Part shown: in pieces, positions 1 to 7,899 of the stretch
Position numbering within the stretch: position 1 is the stretch's first letter
How the letters are laid out: each line of letters begins with the position of its first letter
Assembly: GCF_045862395.1 (NCBI RefSeq)
Contig: NZ_AP023087.1
Span: 682,001 to 746,000 of the forward strand
Source: Marinicellulosiphila megalodicopiae
Lineage (GTDB): Bacteria; Pseudomonadota; Gammaproteobacteria; Pseudomonadales; Natronospirillaceae
Length of the DNA: 64,000 nucleotides
Direction of reading: 5' to 3'
The notes under the pieces: generated by a model
The model's input: only the letters and a program-made list of their open reading frames with translations
Database searches by the model: none
Told to the model about the DNA's origin: nothing
Position numbers and translations under genes: made by a program

Positions 1-275
1 TTTTCTAAGCTTTGATCAGCAGGGCTAATAACACCTGCATTGTTGATTAAAATATCAATGCTTTGATTATCAAGCAGCTTTACCATATTTGAAATAGACG
101 CATCACTTGTGACTTCTAACTCAATTAACGTCACGTTCGCTAATTGTGCAATGTCGTTTAATTCAACACTTGGCTATCCACGATAGGTGGCAAGCACATT
201 AAAGTTTGTTGAAAATTGTTTTAATAATTCTAAACCAATGCCTTTGTTTGTGCCTGTAATTAATATGGTTTCCAT
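1..275 (-). pseudogene. SDR-family oxidoreductase, N-terminal part, interrupted by an in-frame stop
   Basis: Reading leftwards from an ATG at 275, the product begins METILITGTNKGIGLELL, the Rossmann TGxxxGIG dinucleotide-binding motif of short-chain dehydrogenases. After 33 residues there is a TAG codon (174-176). The same frame then continues without another stop as ordinary SDR sequence, including the structural motif DILINNAGV, up to the window edge. The family match on both sides of the stop, in one frame, indicates a point nonsense mutation rather than a frameshift. The catalytic YxxxK region lies outside the window. The gene sits 13 bp downstream of srkA on the same strand. Substrate cannot be inferred. 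A sequencing error at one base is the main alternative. Confidence 0.8.
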
Positions 276-288
276 AATTGCCTCCTAA

Positions 289-1281
289 TTATAAATACTC
301 AATTTCTAAAAAACTGCCTGATATTAAATTTAAAATACGTTGCCAATAATTGGTATGTTCAATATCACTGAATGCCTTTTTAAACGCAGGGTCGTTCCAA
401 CGATTTACAATCCACACAGGATGTTGCATGATTCTTAATGTTTGTAATGCGTCTATAAATTGTAATTCTTTTCGATCAAAATCTAAAAATATTTCGTAAC
501 CTTCTAAAATTTCACTTAGTTGGTTAGGGTGTTCAAACTTTTCACCAGACAATAACATCCAAATATCACAAATAGCCGGACCCATATAGCTGTCATCAAA
601 ATCCACAATGAATACTTCTTCGTCACGAATCATAATGTTGCCCGGATGAAAATCACCATGCACTCGAATCTTTTTACATTTTTCGTAAATAGGATCAAGG
701 CGTTCAAAATGCGGCAAGATGCGTGCAAATTGTTGTTTGAAATTTTCTAATAAATACCCGTCGATCCATTCTATTTTTAAAAACTGTTCGCAAAAATCTT
801 GATACTGTTTTAACAAACTTAAGGTAGGGCGATGTTCAAATTTTTGTTTTTGCGCACACAAATGAATGCGGCCTAATTTTTGGCCAATTAAATACAATTG
901 CTCTTCGTTATCTAACTCAATAGGACTGCCGCCTTTTAACGGCCAAATAGCAAAGATGTAGTCTTTGTATTCAAAATAAGATTGTCCATTAATTTGGCCA
1001 TTAATCTTAAGGGGCGCAATCACAGCGTTTTCAGATTCATCTAACTCGTTGATGAATTCTAACTCTTCGTTTATTTGCTCTAAGCTCCAGCGATCAGGGC
1101 GATAGATTTTAACCACCACTGGACGAGCTTCGTCGATGCCCACATAATATACGCGGTTTTCATAGCTGTTTAATGGGTAAATCACGCCGCTGGTTAACAA
1201 TCCAGCAGACTCGATGGCATCCAAAATAAGATCTTGGCTAAGGTGATCAAAAGGTTGGACTTCAGTTGATACAATAGACAT
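289..1281 (-). CDS. srkA: Stress response kinase A (YihE/RdoA family)
   Basis: This 330-residue protein has the size of E. coli SrkA, a cytoplasmic Ser/Thr protein kinase with an aminoglycoside-phosphotransferase fold that counteracts stress-induced cell death. The visible signature is the catalytic loop HGDFHPGNIM (about residue 208) followed by the metal-binding DFDDSYMGPAICDIWML (about residue 228), which is characteristic of the SrkA subgroup. The N-terminal lobe contains the VVKIYRPDRW lysine strand. In E. coli srkA precedes dsbA; here dsbA is absent and the next gene on the strand is the broken SDR. Upstream is a terminator belonging to the esterase gene, so srkA probably has its own promoter in 1282-1365. 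Confidence 0.92.
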   Translation of the reverse strand: MSIVSTEVQPFDHLSQDLILDAIESAGLLTSGVIYPLNSYENRVYYVGIDEARPVVVKIYRPDRWSLEQINEELEFINELDESENAVIAPLKINGQINGQSYFEYKDYIFAIWPLKGGSPIELDNEEQLYLIGQKLGRIHLCAQKQKFEHRPTLSLLKQYQDFCEQFLKIEWIDGYLLENFKQQFARILPHFERLDPIYEKCKKIRVHGDFHPGNIMIRDEEVFIVDFDDSYMGPAICDIWMLLSGEKFEHPNQLSEILEGYEIFLDFDRKELQFIDALQTLRIMQHPVWIVNRWNDPAFKKAFSDIEHTNYWQRILNLISGSFLEIEYL

Positions 1282-1365
1282 AAAAGATACTCATAATAAA
1301 AATGGCATTGTAGCAGAGCCTATTACACCAATGGAAAAGGTTCTGTAATAAAGGTAATAAATTTG

Positions 1366-1392
1366 CAAAAAAAAACCTGCAAATGCAGGTTT
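1366..1392 (-). terminator. Rho-independent terminator after the esterase gene
   Basis: On the minus strand a 7-bp stem AACCTGC/GCAGGTT with a 4-nt loop is followed by a run of nine T. It lies 9 bp past the stop of the esterase gene at 1401 and separates that gene from srkA. Confidence 0.85.
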
Positions 1393-1400
1393 CGGTAATA

Positions 1401-2438
1401 CTAAATTTTGTAAAAGGTCTCAGGATTATTATATCGAGAGTAGATCAATTGGTTGTCTTTAAATTCAAACGTGTACTGCCACCCTAATACATGAAATAAA
1501 GAATCGCTTAGTGCAAGTAATGTCGCTTTTTTAGGAAAATCAACAGGGGATGCGATAAATCCAGTAAACGTAGCAAGTTGGTTGTTTTCAATGAAAATTT
1601 CAACTACTTCTTTTGTGTCTTGGTTTTGATATTTACCACAAAGCATTCCTAATCTACCTAGTGCAACTTGAATGTTTGGTTGGTTAAATATACTTTGCAA
1701 GCCCTGAGTGAATCCTTCTGGATTAACTAATGCGTGGCCTGCATTTTTAACTATTTTAAATTCACATGAAAACTGATCAAGGTTCATGTCAGTTAACTGT
1801 TGGGTCATGGCATCAACTTCTTCAGCTGGTTCCCATTCACCGCGACCTGCAATTAAATGAACAGGTTGGGTTAATTTATGATTAGCAAAATTATTCAATG
1901 CTTTTCTAAATTTTCCCTCTTTGGTTAGCCAATTTACCCCAATGCCAAAGGCTATGTAGTCACTAAATAAATTAGGACGAGCAAGACAGGCATAATAAGA
2001 AAACACGCCACCATATGAACTGCCAATTAATACAGTTTTATCAGTGGTTGCATATTCGCTTTTGATATGTGGAATAATTTCTTGATCAAGACACTCAATA
2101 AACGCATCGGCACCACCATGGTGTGGCGAGCTTGGGTCGACATCAGTGGTTAAGTCGTGAGCGCGTTGTTCAAACAAATTTCCGTTTTGCCAAGTAATGC
2201 CAACTATTAAAGCCTCTGGCATTTGGCGGTCGTGATGTAATGTGCCGTAAATGGCGCAAATAGTAGGGAAGTGCCATTGAGCATCTAATATATAAATGAC
2301 AGGCAAAGGTTTGGGATCTTTACGTTGTAAATAACCTTCAGGGTATTGAATGCAAATGCCGTACTGTTTGTTGGTGATGTTTGATCTAAAGGAATACACA
2401 TCAGTATTTTCAAGTACAAACGGGTTGAGCTTTTTCAT
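1401..2438 (-). CDS. Putative esterase, alpha/beta hydrolase (esterase D/Fes-like)
   Basis: The 345-residue protein has the putative-esterase fold: an N-terminal strand region, LPVIYILDAQWHF near residue 45, and the nucleophile elbow GSSYGGVFSYYA with Ser about residue 140. A conserved His (NAGHALVNPEGF) lies near residue 235, as in IroE/Fes-type and carbohydrate esterases. No signal peptide is visible, so a cytoplasmic location is likely. The last 90 residues form an extension (GKYQNQDTKEVVEIFIENNQ) resembling the small beta module found at the C-terminus of some beta-lactamase-like hydrolases. The substrate is unknown. It ends at a strong terminator. Confidence 0.75.
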   Translation of the reverse strand: MKKLNPFVLENTDVYSFRSNITNKQYGICIQYPEGYLQRKDPKPLPVIYILDAQWHFPTICAIYGTLHHDRQMPEALIVGITWQNGNLFEQRAHDLTTDVDPSSPHHGGADAFIECLDQEIIPHIKSEYATTDKTVLIGSSYGGVFSYYACLARPNLFSDYIAFGIGVNWLTKEGKFRKALNNFANHKLTQPVHLIAGRGEWEPAEEVDAMTQQLTDMNLDQFSCEFKIVKNAGHALVNPEGFTQGLQSIFNQPNIQVALGRLGMLCGKYQNQDTKEVVEIFIENNQLATFTGFIASPVDFPKKATLLALSDSLFHVLGWQYTFEFKDNQLIYSRYNNPETFYKI

Positions 2439-2464
2439 TGTAAAGTGAATCCTTTGGTTGGGTA

Positions 2465-2830
2465 TTACACATAGTCTTTGGGTTTGACTGATTCAGTGGC
2501 TTCATAATCAATTGGGATTTCTAGTAAATCGGTGTCATCAGAATTATCACCTATTTGATCCACACTGATTTTTTCAGTTTTAACTAGCAACTCAGCACCA
2601 GATTGAATATGAAGCTGCACCTTGGCGTATTGCTCGTTTAATGTTTCTAGCATTTCGGTTGTTTGTGAAAAATGCTCAGACACATCATATTGATATTGCT
2701 GGTGATCTTTTTTTAACTCAGCAAGTTGCTTAGATAATGACTTACCACCATGCTTGTTCATTAAAAAGAAGTGATAAATGAGTATGCCAGTGCCAATGCC
2801 AAGAATGATTAATCCAATATTGATAAACAT
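2465..2830 (-). CDS. zapG: YhcB/ZapG-like (DUF1043) inner-membrane coiled-coil protein
   Basis: The product is a single N-terminal transmembrane segment (MFINIGLIILGIGTGILIYH) followed by a basic patch and a coiled-coil (QLAELKKDHQQYQYDVSEHF), then an acidic tail. This layout and the DVSEHFSQTTEMLETLNEQY stretch match the YhcB family, now called ZapG, linked to cell envelope growth and division. I chose the ATG at 2830 because GAGGAG sits 7 nt upstream; the open frame extends 5 codons further to a TTG overlapping that Shine-Dalgarno. The length (121 aa) is close to the family norm (~130). It lies 26 bp upstream of the esterase gene on the same strand. Confidence 0.75.
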   Translation of the reverse strand: MFINIGLIILGIGTGILIYHFFLMNKHGGKSLSKQLAELKKDHQQYQYDVSEHFSQTTEMLETLNEQYAKVQLHIQSGAELLVKTEKISVDQIGDNSDDTDLLEIPIDYEATESVKPKDYV

Positions 2831-2944
2831 GATCGTACTCCTCAATTAACTGAGCATCAATGATAACAAATGAATGTAAAGAGGCAACTAAAACAAATGG
2901 GTAGAAATAGTTAGATTATCGTAGGCAGGTTTATATTTGTAAAA

Positions 2945-2983
2945 AAACCTTTAAAAACAGGCATGTTCTGTACGGAACATGCC
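2945..2983 (-). terminator. Rho-independent terminator of the small lipoprotein gene
   Basis: Minus strand: GGCATGTTC, a short loop, and GAACATGCC, followed by T-rich sequence. It begins 17 bp after the stop codon at 3001. Confidence 0.8.
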
Positions 2984-3000
2984 AAATTTAATATTTTAAA

Positions 3001-3219
3001 TTAATAGCTTTTCATTTCTTCCATTTGTTTTTTGCTATTTTCTTCAAGTTGTTTGGCGGCATCCTTCGCTTCGTCGATGATTTCTTTTGAATCAGTAATT
3101 AAATTATAAGTTTCTTTTTTTACATCCTCGATTACAACGGCTTCTTCTGACTTTTTGGAACCGCATGCACTGATAATAATAGTAGATAATAACGCGGCAA
3201 TTAAATGTGTCTTTTTCAT
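3001..3219 (-). CDS. Small lipoprotein with acidic/basic helical tail
   Basis: The 72-residue product starts MKKTHLIAALLSTIIISAC, a type II signal sequence with lipobox ISAC and acylated Cys at position 19. The mature part (about 54 residues) is rich in Glu, Lys and Asp with heptad-like spacing and no aromatic residues except Tyr, suggesting an amphipathic helix or coiled coil, like an Lpp-type peptide. The open frame extends 34 codons upstream, but the ATG at 3219 gives the signal peptide and is preceded by AGAGAA, so I use it. Its own terminator follows. No named family recognised. Confidence 0.75.
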   Translation of the reverse strand: MKKTHLIAALLSTIIISACGSKKSEEAVVIEDVKKETYNLITDSKEIIDEAKDAAKQLEENSKKQMEEMKSY

Positions 3220-3373
3220 TTTATTTTCTCTTGTGGAGTTGATGGATAAACCAAAGGTAGACGATACTGTATTTTTCACTAAATACAAAGAATAAGCTGT
3301 GAGATTAATTATTGAATGCAATCCAATGCAATTTGCTGATTGAAACGGCGGGGACCAATTTATAAAAAGGCAT

Positions 3374-3898
3374 GAAATGTATAAACAGAAGTTATCCCCA
3401 AAATTTTAATAGAAAACATAAGCGAGTAGGTAGCGTATTCCAGCGACGATTCAAGTCCATATCGGGATGTTGATCGAGTGAAGTAGTCATTTATTGGTGG
3501 CTGTGTCGTTATCTCATGCCGAATCTTGTTAGAGCTCAAATGGTTAGTAGTGCAAAAGATTGGCCTTGGAGTAATTATCGAGGTGCGGTTGATGCAAATA
3601 AAAACACGATTGTTTAACCACCTTTGGGTGTTATCTATCTTTGGAAAAAATGAGAAAGCCTTCAGCTGAGAAATATCGAAAATTCATTAAACAAGGAAAA
3701 ATTAAACCCTCGTCTTGGTTAAAATTAAACCCCGTTAAATTCTTAGGTTTTTATCAAAATATATTTAATACTCGAAATGAAGCAGTGGCAATGGCGTATT
3801 TAAGTGTTCACTATACTCTTGAAAAAGTGGCTGAACATTTAGGGGCGAGTTATGCAACGGTGAGTCCATAGGTGAAGCAAGTAGAAAGTAATGCTTGA
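3374..3898 (+). pseudogene. Decayed REP-associated tyrosine transposase (RAYT, IS200-like Y1)
   Basis: Three consecutive pieces in different frames reconstruct a RAYT. At 3374-3470 the frame reads NFNRKHKRVGSVFQRRFKSI, matching the family motif around FNRxHxRxGHxFQGRxKAI. At 3496-3620 another frame reads RYLMPNLVRAQMVSSAKDWP then WSNYR, the hallmark LNPVRAGxVxxPxDWPWSSYR. At 3641-3898 the C-terminal helix-turn-helix reads RNEAVAMAYLSVHYTLEKVA followed by a near-canonical HYxTVSR end, with TAG after TVSP. Frameshifts and stops separate the pieces and the N-terminal HUH region is missing, so it is not functional. The 76-codon ORF at 3641-3871 is only part of this relic. Confidence 0.8.
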
Positions 3899-3958
3899 AT
3901 TAATGGGGGTGAAATATGCCCCATCTTTAAGGTGAGACATATTACAAAAAATGCACGA

Positions 3959-4768
3959 CTAGATTCGATAGTTTTTACGAATTTGTTGTGAAAAATCTTT
4001 ATTAGTTGGATTTGAATCTTTTGGATTTAGTTTGGATAATTGCCTTAATTCTTGGATTGAAAGCGAGGTATCTAATAAACCCCATTTTTGAGCCAGCGTA
4101 TCTGAATGTCCAGGTAGGACTGCTCGGTAATCAAATAAAAATCTAAATGCATTAAACTTATTTGAATATTTAGCGATACTAGTAAAACAATTATCAACCA
4201 GCGTGTTATAAAACTCAGGTTGTTTTTCTAACTTGATAGACTCATCTACTAATGCTTTAAATAAATTTTGAGGTTGAAGTGTCTCTAAATCTAATGGGTA
4301 TAAATACACTTTATGTTTTAAATAATGCGTACGTAAACCAATTAGGTCATTCTCTGTACCAAATACTATGGTTTTATTGTATGCCTTAAAAAGACCTTTT
4401 ACTGGGCTAAATTTTTGTTGAGATTTTCTTCTAGCCTCAATTGATGTGACTAAATACTGACCGTCTTCAAATTCAAAACTTAAAAAGGAATGGGCAATTC
4501 CATATTTTGCAAAATGAGCAATTCCATACCAAACCGATACAACGCTATCGATATTGTAATTACTTTCGATGTATTTTATTTCTTTGATTTCACCGTCTTC
4601 AAAATAAGTAAAATCGTTAATATTCTTAATATTAACTAGGTTGTTTGAAATTTTAATATCGGGTGTTTTCTTATGAATTTCAGTCCAGTTGGCAAATTTT
4701 TTAGGGCGTTTTAGTAACACTACTAAAAGAAAAATAACGATTAAACTGAGCAGAATATATAAATACAT
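3959..4768 (-). CDS. DUF4105-family membrane-anchored protein
   Basis: The 269-residue protein has one N-terminal hydrophobic helix (MYLYILLSLIVIFLLVVLLK), then a soluble domain with AHSFLSFEFEDGQYLVTSIE, RRKSQQKFSPVKGLF, LIGLRTHYLKHKVYLYPL and EFYNTLVDNCFTSI. These strings are the conserved core of DUF4105 (Lnb-type N-terminal periplasmic domain), where the early His and the NNC cysteine are thought to form a cysteine-peptidase-like site; both are present here (His-Ser-Phe near residue 92 and Asp-Asn-Cys near 195). It is therefore probably periplasm-facing and possibly a lipoprotein/amide hydrolase, but function is inferred. It stands alone between the transposase relic and a gene-poor stretch. 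Confidence 0.75.
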   Translation of the reverse strand: MYLYILLSLIVIFLLVVLLKRPKKFANWTEIHKKTPDIKISNNLVNIKNINDFTYFEDGEIKEIKYIESNYNIDSVVSVWYGIAHFAKYGIAHSFLSFEFEDGQYLVTSIEARRKSQQKFSPVKGLFKAYNKTIVFGTENDLIGLRTHYLKHKVYLYPLDLETLQPQNLFKALVDESIKLEKQPEFYNTLVDNCFTSIAKYSNKFNAFRFLFDYRAVLPGHSDTLAQKWGLLDTSLSIQELRQLSKLNPKDSNPTNKDFSQQIRKNYRI

Positions 4769-5178
4769 ATTAAGATATCGATTAAATAAATTGAATATAA
4801 GTGTAATGGATTTTGTCTAAATTAGTAGAGTTATCCAGTAAAATCAGTTTTGCATAAATACAACAAGGACAATTAAAGAGCTTACAGATCTATTATAAAA
4901 CTTACAATTAACAAATTAGTGCAATCTATTAGAAAAAACCAGTCAATGGGTGTTGGTATGTTATTTTAGAGGTGAATGTGTATTTTTGAATGCTGTTGCG
5001 CATGTGCGCTAATCGTAATGCTTTATCATCCAAAAGACTTGATATTAAAAGAAAGACTCCTATAAACGGAGATCATTGTTACAAAGTTTGGTACAAAAGC
5101 CGAAAGCCGAAAGCCGAAAGTGAGTGTCGTAAAATTAGAAAGGGTCTCAACTTACGCACAACATTTTATCGATAATAT

Positions 5179-5234
5179 ACTTTTAACTCACAAATATACT
5201 TATAACTCACAAATAAACTTTAACTCACAAATAT
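5179..5234. repeat. Tandem repeat, three copies of an 18-19 bp unit
   Basis: Three imperfect copies of a unit close to ACTTWTAACTCACAAATA lie head to tail. Copies differ by one or two bases and by 1 bp in length. They are outside any gene. Confidence 0.85.
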
Positions 5235-5276
5235 AATTACATACAATGAGCCTTGCTACTGTCAAATCAAAAATTT

Positions 5277-5308
5277 CATTGGCGGGCTTTTTCTTTGGGT
5301 CGCCAATG
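5277..5308 (+). promoter_or_regulatory. Inverted repeat in the leader of the unknown gene pair
   Basis: An 8-bp perfect inverted repeat, CATTGGCG and CGCCAATG, is separated by 16 nt that include a T-rich run. It ends 58 bp before the start codon at 5367. It could be an RNA hairpin or a repressor site; nothing in the sequence decides between these. Confidence 0.4.
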
Positions 5309-5366
5309 ATTTCTGGTAAATCAACTGTCGTACAGTTTATGAGAAACTAATTAGAAAGGATGTCCT

Positions 5367-6818
5367 ATGCATTTTGAAGCTGATACCCCTCAAAAATACA
5401 ATTTTTTATATTCAAACTTGTTGTCCTATTTTTTACATCTTGAAAAATCAAATCAAGCGCTCGATATCATCGCCCCAATGATCAGTAGAATCGTTGCTTA
5501 CCGAGAGGCCTATCCAGAGACAATTGACAAATTTTTCTATATTAAGCTTTCTGCGCCTGAAGTGGTTGTATTAATCGAAAGTTTCGATTTCTTTACAAAA
5601 CAAAATAAAGTCGACGAAGAGACATTAGACATTATTTCCTACTACACAGAGCTTGCAAATGAATATCAAGACGACTTTGCCCAGCTGGAGTTTAGTGAGG
5701 CCGTCATTCATAATTTTTTTGATACATATAAACAAGAGCTGCAAATCTATTGCCAAAATACGATTGATACCCATGTTGAAGAGGGCAATGAGCCCGTGTA
5801 TGTTTTTTGTATTCAATCTTTTCCTGGGCATCACTATAAACTTGCGACAATGAACACAGTAAAATCGCTGCATGAAATGGCAGGTAAAGATGGGTTAGAA
5901 GAAGCTGCAACTGAAGGGTACAATAGTGAGCTTTATAACCCAGCTTGTTTTGAAATGGAGTCACCTTCTCATGACGAATATGACAAGGCTGAAAATGCGA
6001 TTCGAGAGTTATATGAACAACTCTATGATGCCACCAGTGACTTTAATGAAAACAGCTTTGAGGAAGGCACTGCTGAATACGAGGCGATCAAAAAATTTGA
6101 AAAGTTAGCCTATGAACGTTTTGATACTGACAGTATCGATGTGCTTAATAATCTTAATTTTGAAAAATTAAATAAATCAGATAATTTTTGTGCAATTCTT
6201 TATTCACATGAAGACAGTGAGGATGACTTTTATTTAAATGCCCAAAAAACGATACCAGAAGATAAGTTTGCGACTATTTTTCCGAATGCTTTTAAAGTAC
6301 CTGAAGATTATATTGATTTTGAAACTGCAACTGAGGCTGAAATCGTAACCTACTTAGTGACATATATTAAAGATTACTATATGAAAACGGTACCCGATGG
6401 TAGGAACTACACCCCTAACAAAGTTTATGAATATCAAAAAAAACTAAGAACATATAAAAAGCTGATAGACGATGAAATTTTGGATGTGGTTGAGAGAATT
6501 ATTGATAGGGCAAAACCAAATCCAAACGATCCAGAGGAAATACACTACGTCAATCTGTTTACAAAACGAGGATCAGTTTGTTCGGATCTTCTATCCATTT
6601 TACTAAGAGTTAGAGTCTACAAACAAACCACACAGGATAGACTTATTTCTATTTATAAAAAGGTGATAATTGGAAAAAAACCGTCCGACGATCAGTCTGC
6701 TTTTTTGCATCGTGATCTCGCTTTTTTAATATATCGCACGGACACTAATAAATATCCTGAAGTCGATTTTGATTTTGAAAAAAATTATGTCAACAATATG
6801 CATGATTACATAGCTTGA
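5367..6818 (+). CDS. Unknown 483-residue acidic cytoplasmic protein
   Basis: I do not recognise a family. The start is supported by AAGGATG 8 nt upstream of the ATG. The product has no signal peptide or membrane segment, is strongly acidic in residues 150-250 (EGTAEYEAIKKFEK and neighbours), and appears mostly alpha-helical. The last third is more basic (VYEYQKKLRTYKKLIDDEIL, residues 345-370; LLSILLRVRVYKQTTQDRL about 410-430), giving a two-part look. A stretch VYVFCIQSFPGHHYKLATM (about 145-163) is the most distinctive segment. The next gene starts 36 bp downstream on the same strand, so the two probably form an operon. The pair sits between two fragments of the same dead transposase, which suggests horizontal origin. 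Confidence 0.7.
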   Translation: MHFEADTPQKYNFLYSNLLSYFLHLEKSNQALDIIAPMISRIVAYREAYPETIDKFFYIKLSAPEVVVLIESFDFFTKQNKVDEETLDIISYYTELANEYQDDFAQLEFSEAVIHNFFDTYKQELQIYCQNTIDTHVEEGNEPVYVFCIQSFPGHHYKLATMNTVKSLHEMAGKDGLEEAATEGYNSELYNPACFEMESPSHDEYDKAENAIRELYEQLYDATSDFNENSFEEGTAEYEAIKKFEKLAYERFDTDSIDVLNNLNFEKLNKSDNFCAILYSHEDSEDDFYLNAQKTIPEDKFATIFPNAFKVPEDYIDFETATEAEIVTYLVTYIKDYYMKTVPDGRNYTPNKVYEYQKKLRTYKKLIDDEILDVVERIIDRAKPNPNDPEEIHYVNLFTKRGSVCSDLLSILLRVRVYKQTTQDRLISIYKKVIIGKKPSDDQSAFLHRDLAFLIYRTDTNKYPEVDFDFEKNYVNNMHDYIA

Positions 6819-6854
6819 TCTGTCAATAATTTAAGTAATAGGTGAAACTCAAAT

Positions 6855-7364
6855 ATGGCCATTATTTTTGATCTTCAAATTCAATTTTTAAATAAAAATG
6901 CAAATTACCATGATCTATACAATACCTTAAATAGTAAAGTTACTCCCTTTGAAGGTATTGATTTTCATAAAGTGAATAATACATTTATCACCGCCGACGG
7001 ACCTGTAAACAGTCAGGTATCAATCTGTCCAGAAAATGTAGGGTTAGCCGTTTCGTTTGATGATCTCAGTAAAGGCCGAGTAAAGCTATCTGAAGAAAAA
7101 ATGCTCGAACTATCACTGCATATGTATGATTTCATTAAAGATGTCCCAGAAGTTGACCTTGCGATCGTTGGATGGGAAATTGGGTCATTAGATGTATCCT
7201 ATTTAACGTTTGATAAAAATGAAAAAGTGGTAGAAGTGGCCGAGGTAGAAGGTCTTGTTGTTTCCAATCATTTATTTGAACATGCATTTAAAAGTTCTGA
7301 GTGGGAAGAATTTGATGCCACGCACAGTTGGATTCGCTGCGAATCTATGCCTGCATTTGATTAG
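6855..7364 (+). CDS. Unknown 169-residue acidic protein, partner of the preceding gene
   Basis: No family recognised. The start has a modest GGTGAAAC upstream. The protein is soluble and acidic, with alternating hydrophobic segments typical of a small alpha/beta fold: MAIIFDLQIQFLN at the start, VSICPENVGLAVSFDD near residue 55, and LAIVGWEIGSLDVSYLTFD near 115. It ends IRCESMPAFD. The size, acidity and position directly behind a larger unknown gene resemble immunity or accessory proteins, but there is no direct evidence for that role. About 535 bp without genes follow. Confidence 0.65.
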   Translation: MAIIFDLQIQFLNKNANYHDLYNTLNSKVTPFEGIDFHKVNNTFITADGPVNSQVSICPENVGLAVSFDDLSKGRVKLSEEKMLELSLHMYDFIKDVPEVDLAIVGWEIGSLDVSYLTFDKNEKVVEVAEVEGLVVSNHLFEHAFKSSEWEEFDATHSWIRCESMPAFD

Positions 7365-7523
7365 TAAATGATTGTTTAATACAAAAACTTTATCGACATA
7401 TGTGAATAAAACTTAGAAAAACTAAGGACAGGCAACTTAATATAAAACATAGGTATCCAAAAATATAAAATCGTTTTTGAAGTGACTAAATTAAAATAAA
7501 GAAAAAAATTTAGTGGAATTGAC

Positions 7524-7562
7524 AGAAGTGTTTGAAAGAAGTGTTTGAAAGAAGTGTTTGAA
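7524..7562. repeat. Three exact copies of a 13-bp unit
   Basis: The unit AGAAGTGTTTGAA occurs three times head to tail without a mismatch, outside any gene. Such arrays expand and contract by slippage. Confidence 0.95.
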
Positions 7563-7675
7563 TTTTTACTATAATTTACGAGTGTTCATTAAATCCCAGG
7601 TATGAAATATTAATCCAAGTTAATAGAGATTGGCTCAGATGAATATAAATGAACTAATTATTGAGTTAAGCTAAA

Positions 7676-7722
7676 ATCCATATATTTTGTCAAAATAAAT
7701 TTGATACTCGAAATGAAGCAAA
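7676..7722 (+). pseudogene. Second remnant of the RAYT-like transposase C-terminus
   Basis: The stretch containing GATACTCGAAATGAAGCAA closely matches the relic at 3753-3790 (AATACTCGAAATGAAGCAG) and encodes FDTRNEA, the start of the RAYT C-terminal helix-turn-helix, before breaking off. It is too short to be a gene. It marks a second copy or a rearranged piece of the same element about 3.9 kb away. Confidence 0.65.
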
Positions 7723-7823
7723 TACCTAGTCAGGACATTCACGATAAATATAAAAAGACACAAAAAATAAAATTACCCACACTGAACACTTTCGTTTTAT
7801 AGCATGCTTATTCGATTAATTGC

Positions 7824-7851
7824 GATGCGATTACTTTTAAGTAAGCGCATC
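7824..7851. terminator. Hairpin between convergent genes, possible terminator
   Basis: GATGCG and CGCATC pair around an inner TACTT/AAGTA stem. A T7 run follows 14 nt later on the plus strand, too far for a classical intrinsic terminator, so the assignment is tentative. It lies about 50 bp beyond the stop of the leftward G8 lipoprotein gene. Confidence 0.4.
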
Positions 7852-7899
7852 ACCCAGCTGATAGGTTTTTTTAAGGCATTATGACTTTTAAGTGGCTGA

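Larger units (their letters stand above)
4769..5366. other. 598-bp gene-poor stretch with repeats and an inverted repeat
   Basis: I see no convincing gene. A 61-codon frame at 4990-5175 lacks a ribosome site and any family resemblance. The stretch holds a short ccgaaag reiteration near 5098-5120, a three-unit tandem repeat at 5179-5234, and an inverted repeat at 5277-5308 just upstream of the next gene. The promoter of the DUF4105 gene should lie at the left end and that of the unknown gene pair at the right end. Confidence 0.5.
7365..7899. other. 535-bp gene-poor stretch with a transposase scrap, tandem repeat and hairpin
   Basis: No coding frame is convincing. Contents are a three-copy 13-bp repeat (7524-7562), a fragment of the RAYT C-terminus (7676-7722), and a hairpin at 7824-7851 (GATGCG..CGCATC with an inner TACTT/AAGTA). 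Confidence 0.6.

Noticed and set aside
3641..3871. 76-codon frame as a separate regulatory gene
   Set aside because: Its sequence is the C-terminal helix-turn-helix of the RAYT relic, whose other parts lie directly upstream in other frames.
4990..5175. 61-codon frame MLLRMCANRNAL...
   Set aside because: No ribosome site, overlaps a short reiteration, translation is composition-biased and matches nothing I know.
5179..5234. CRISPR-like array
   Set aside because: Units of 18-19 bp are contiguous with no spacers; a simple tandem repeat.
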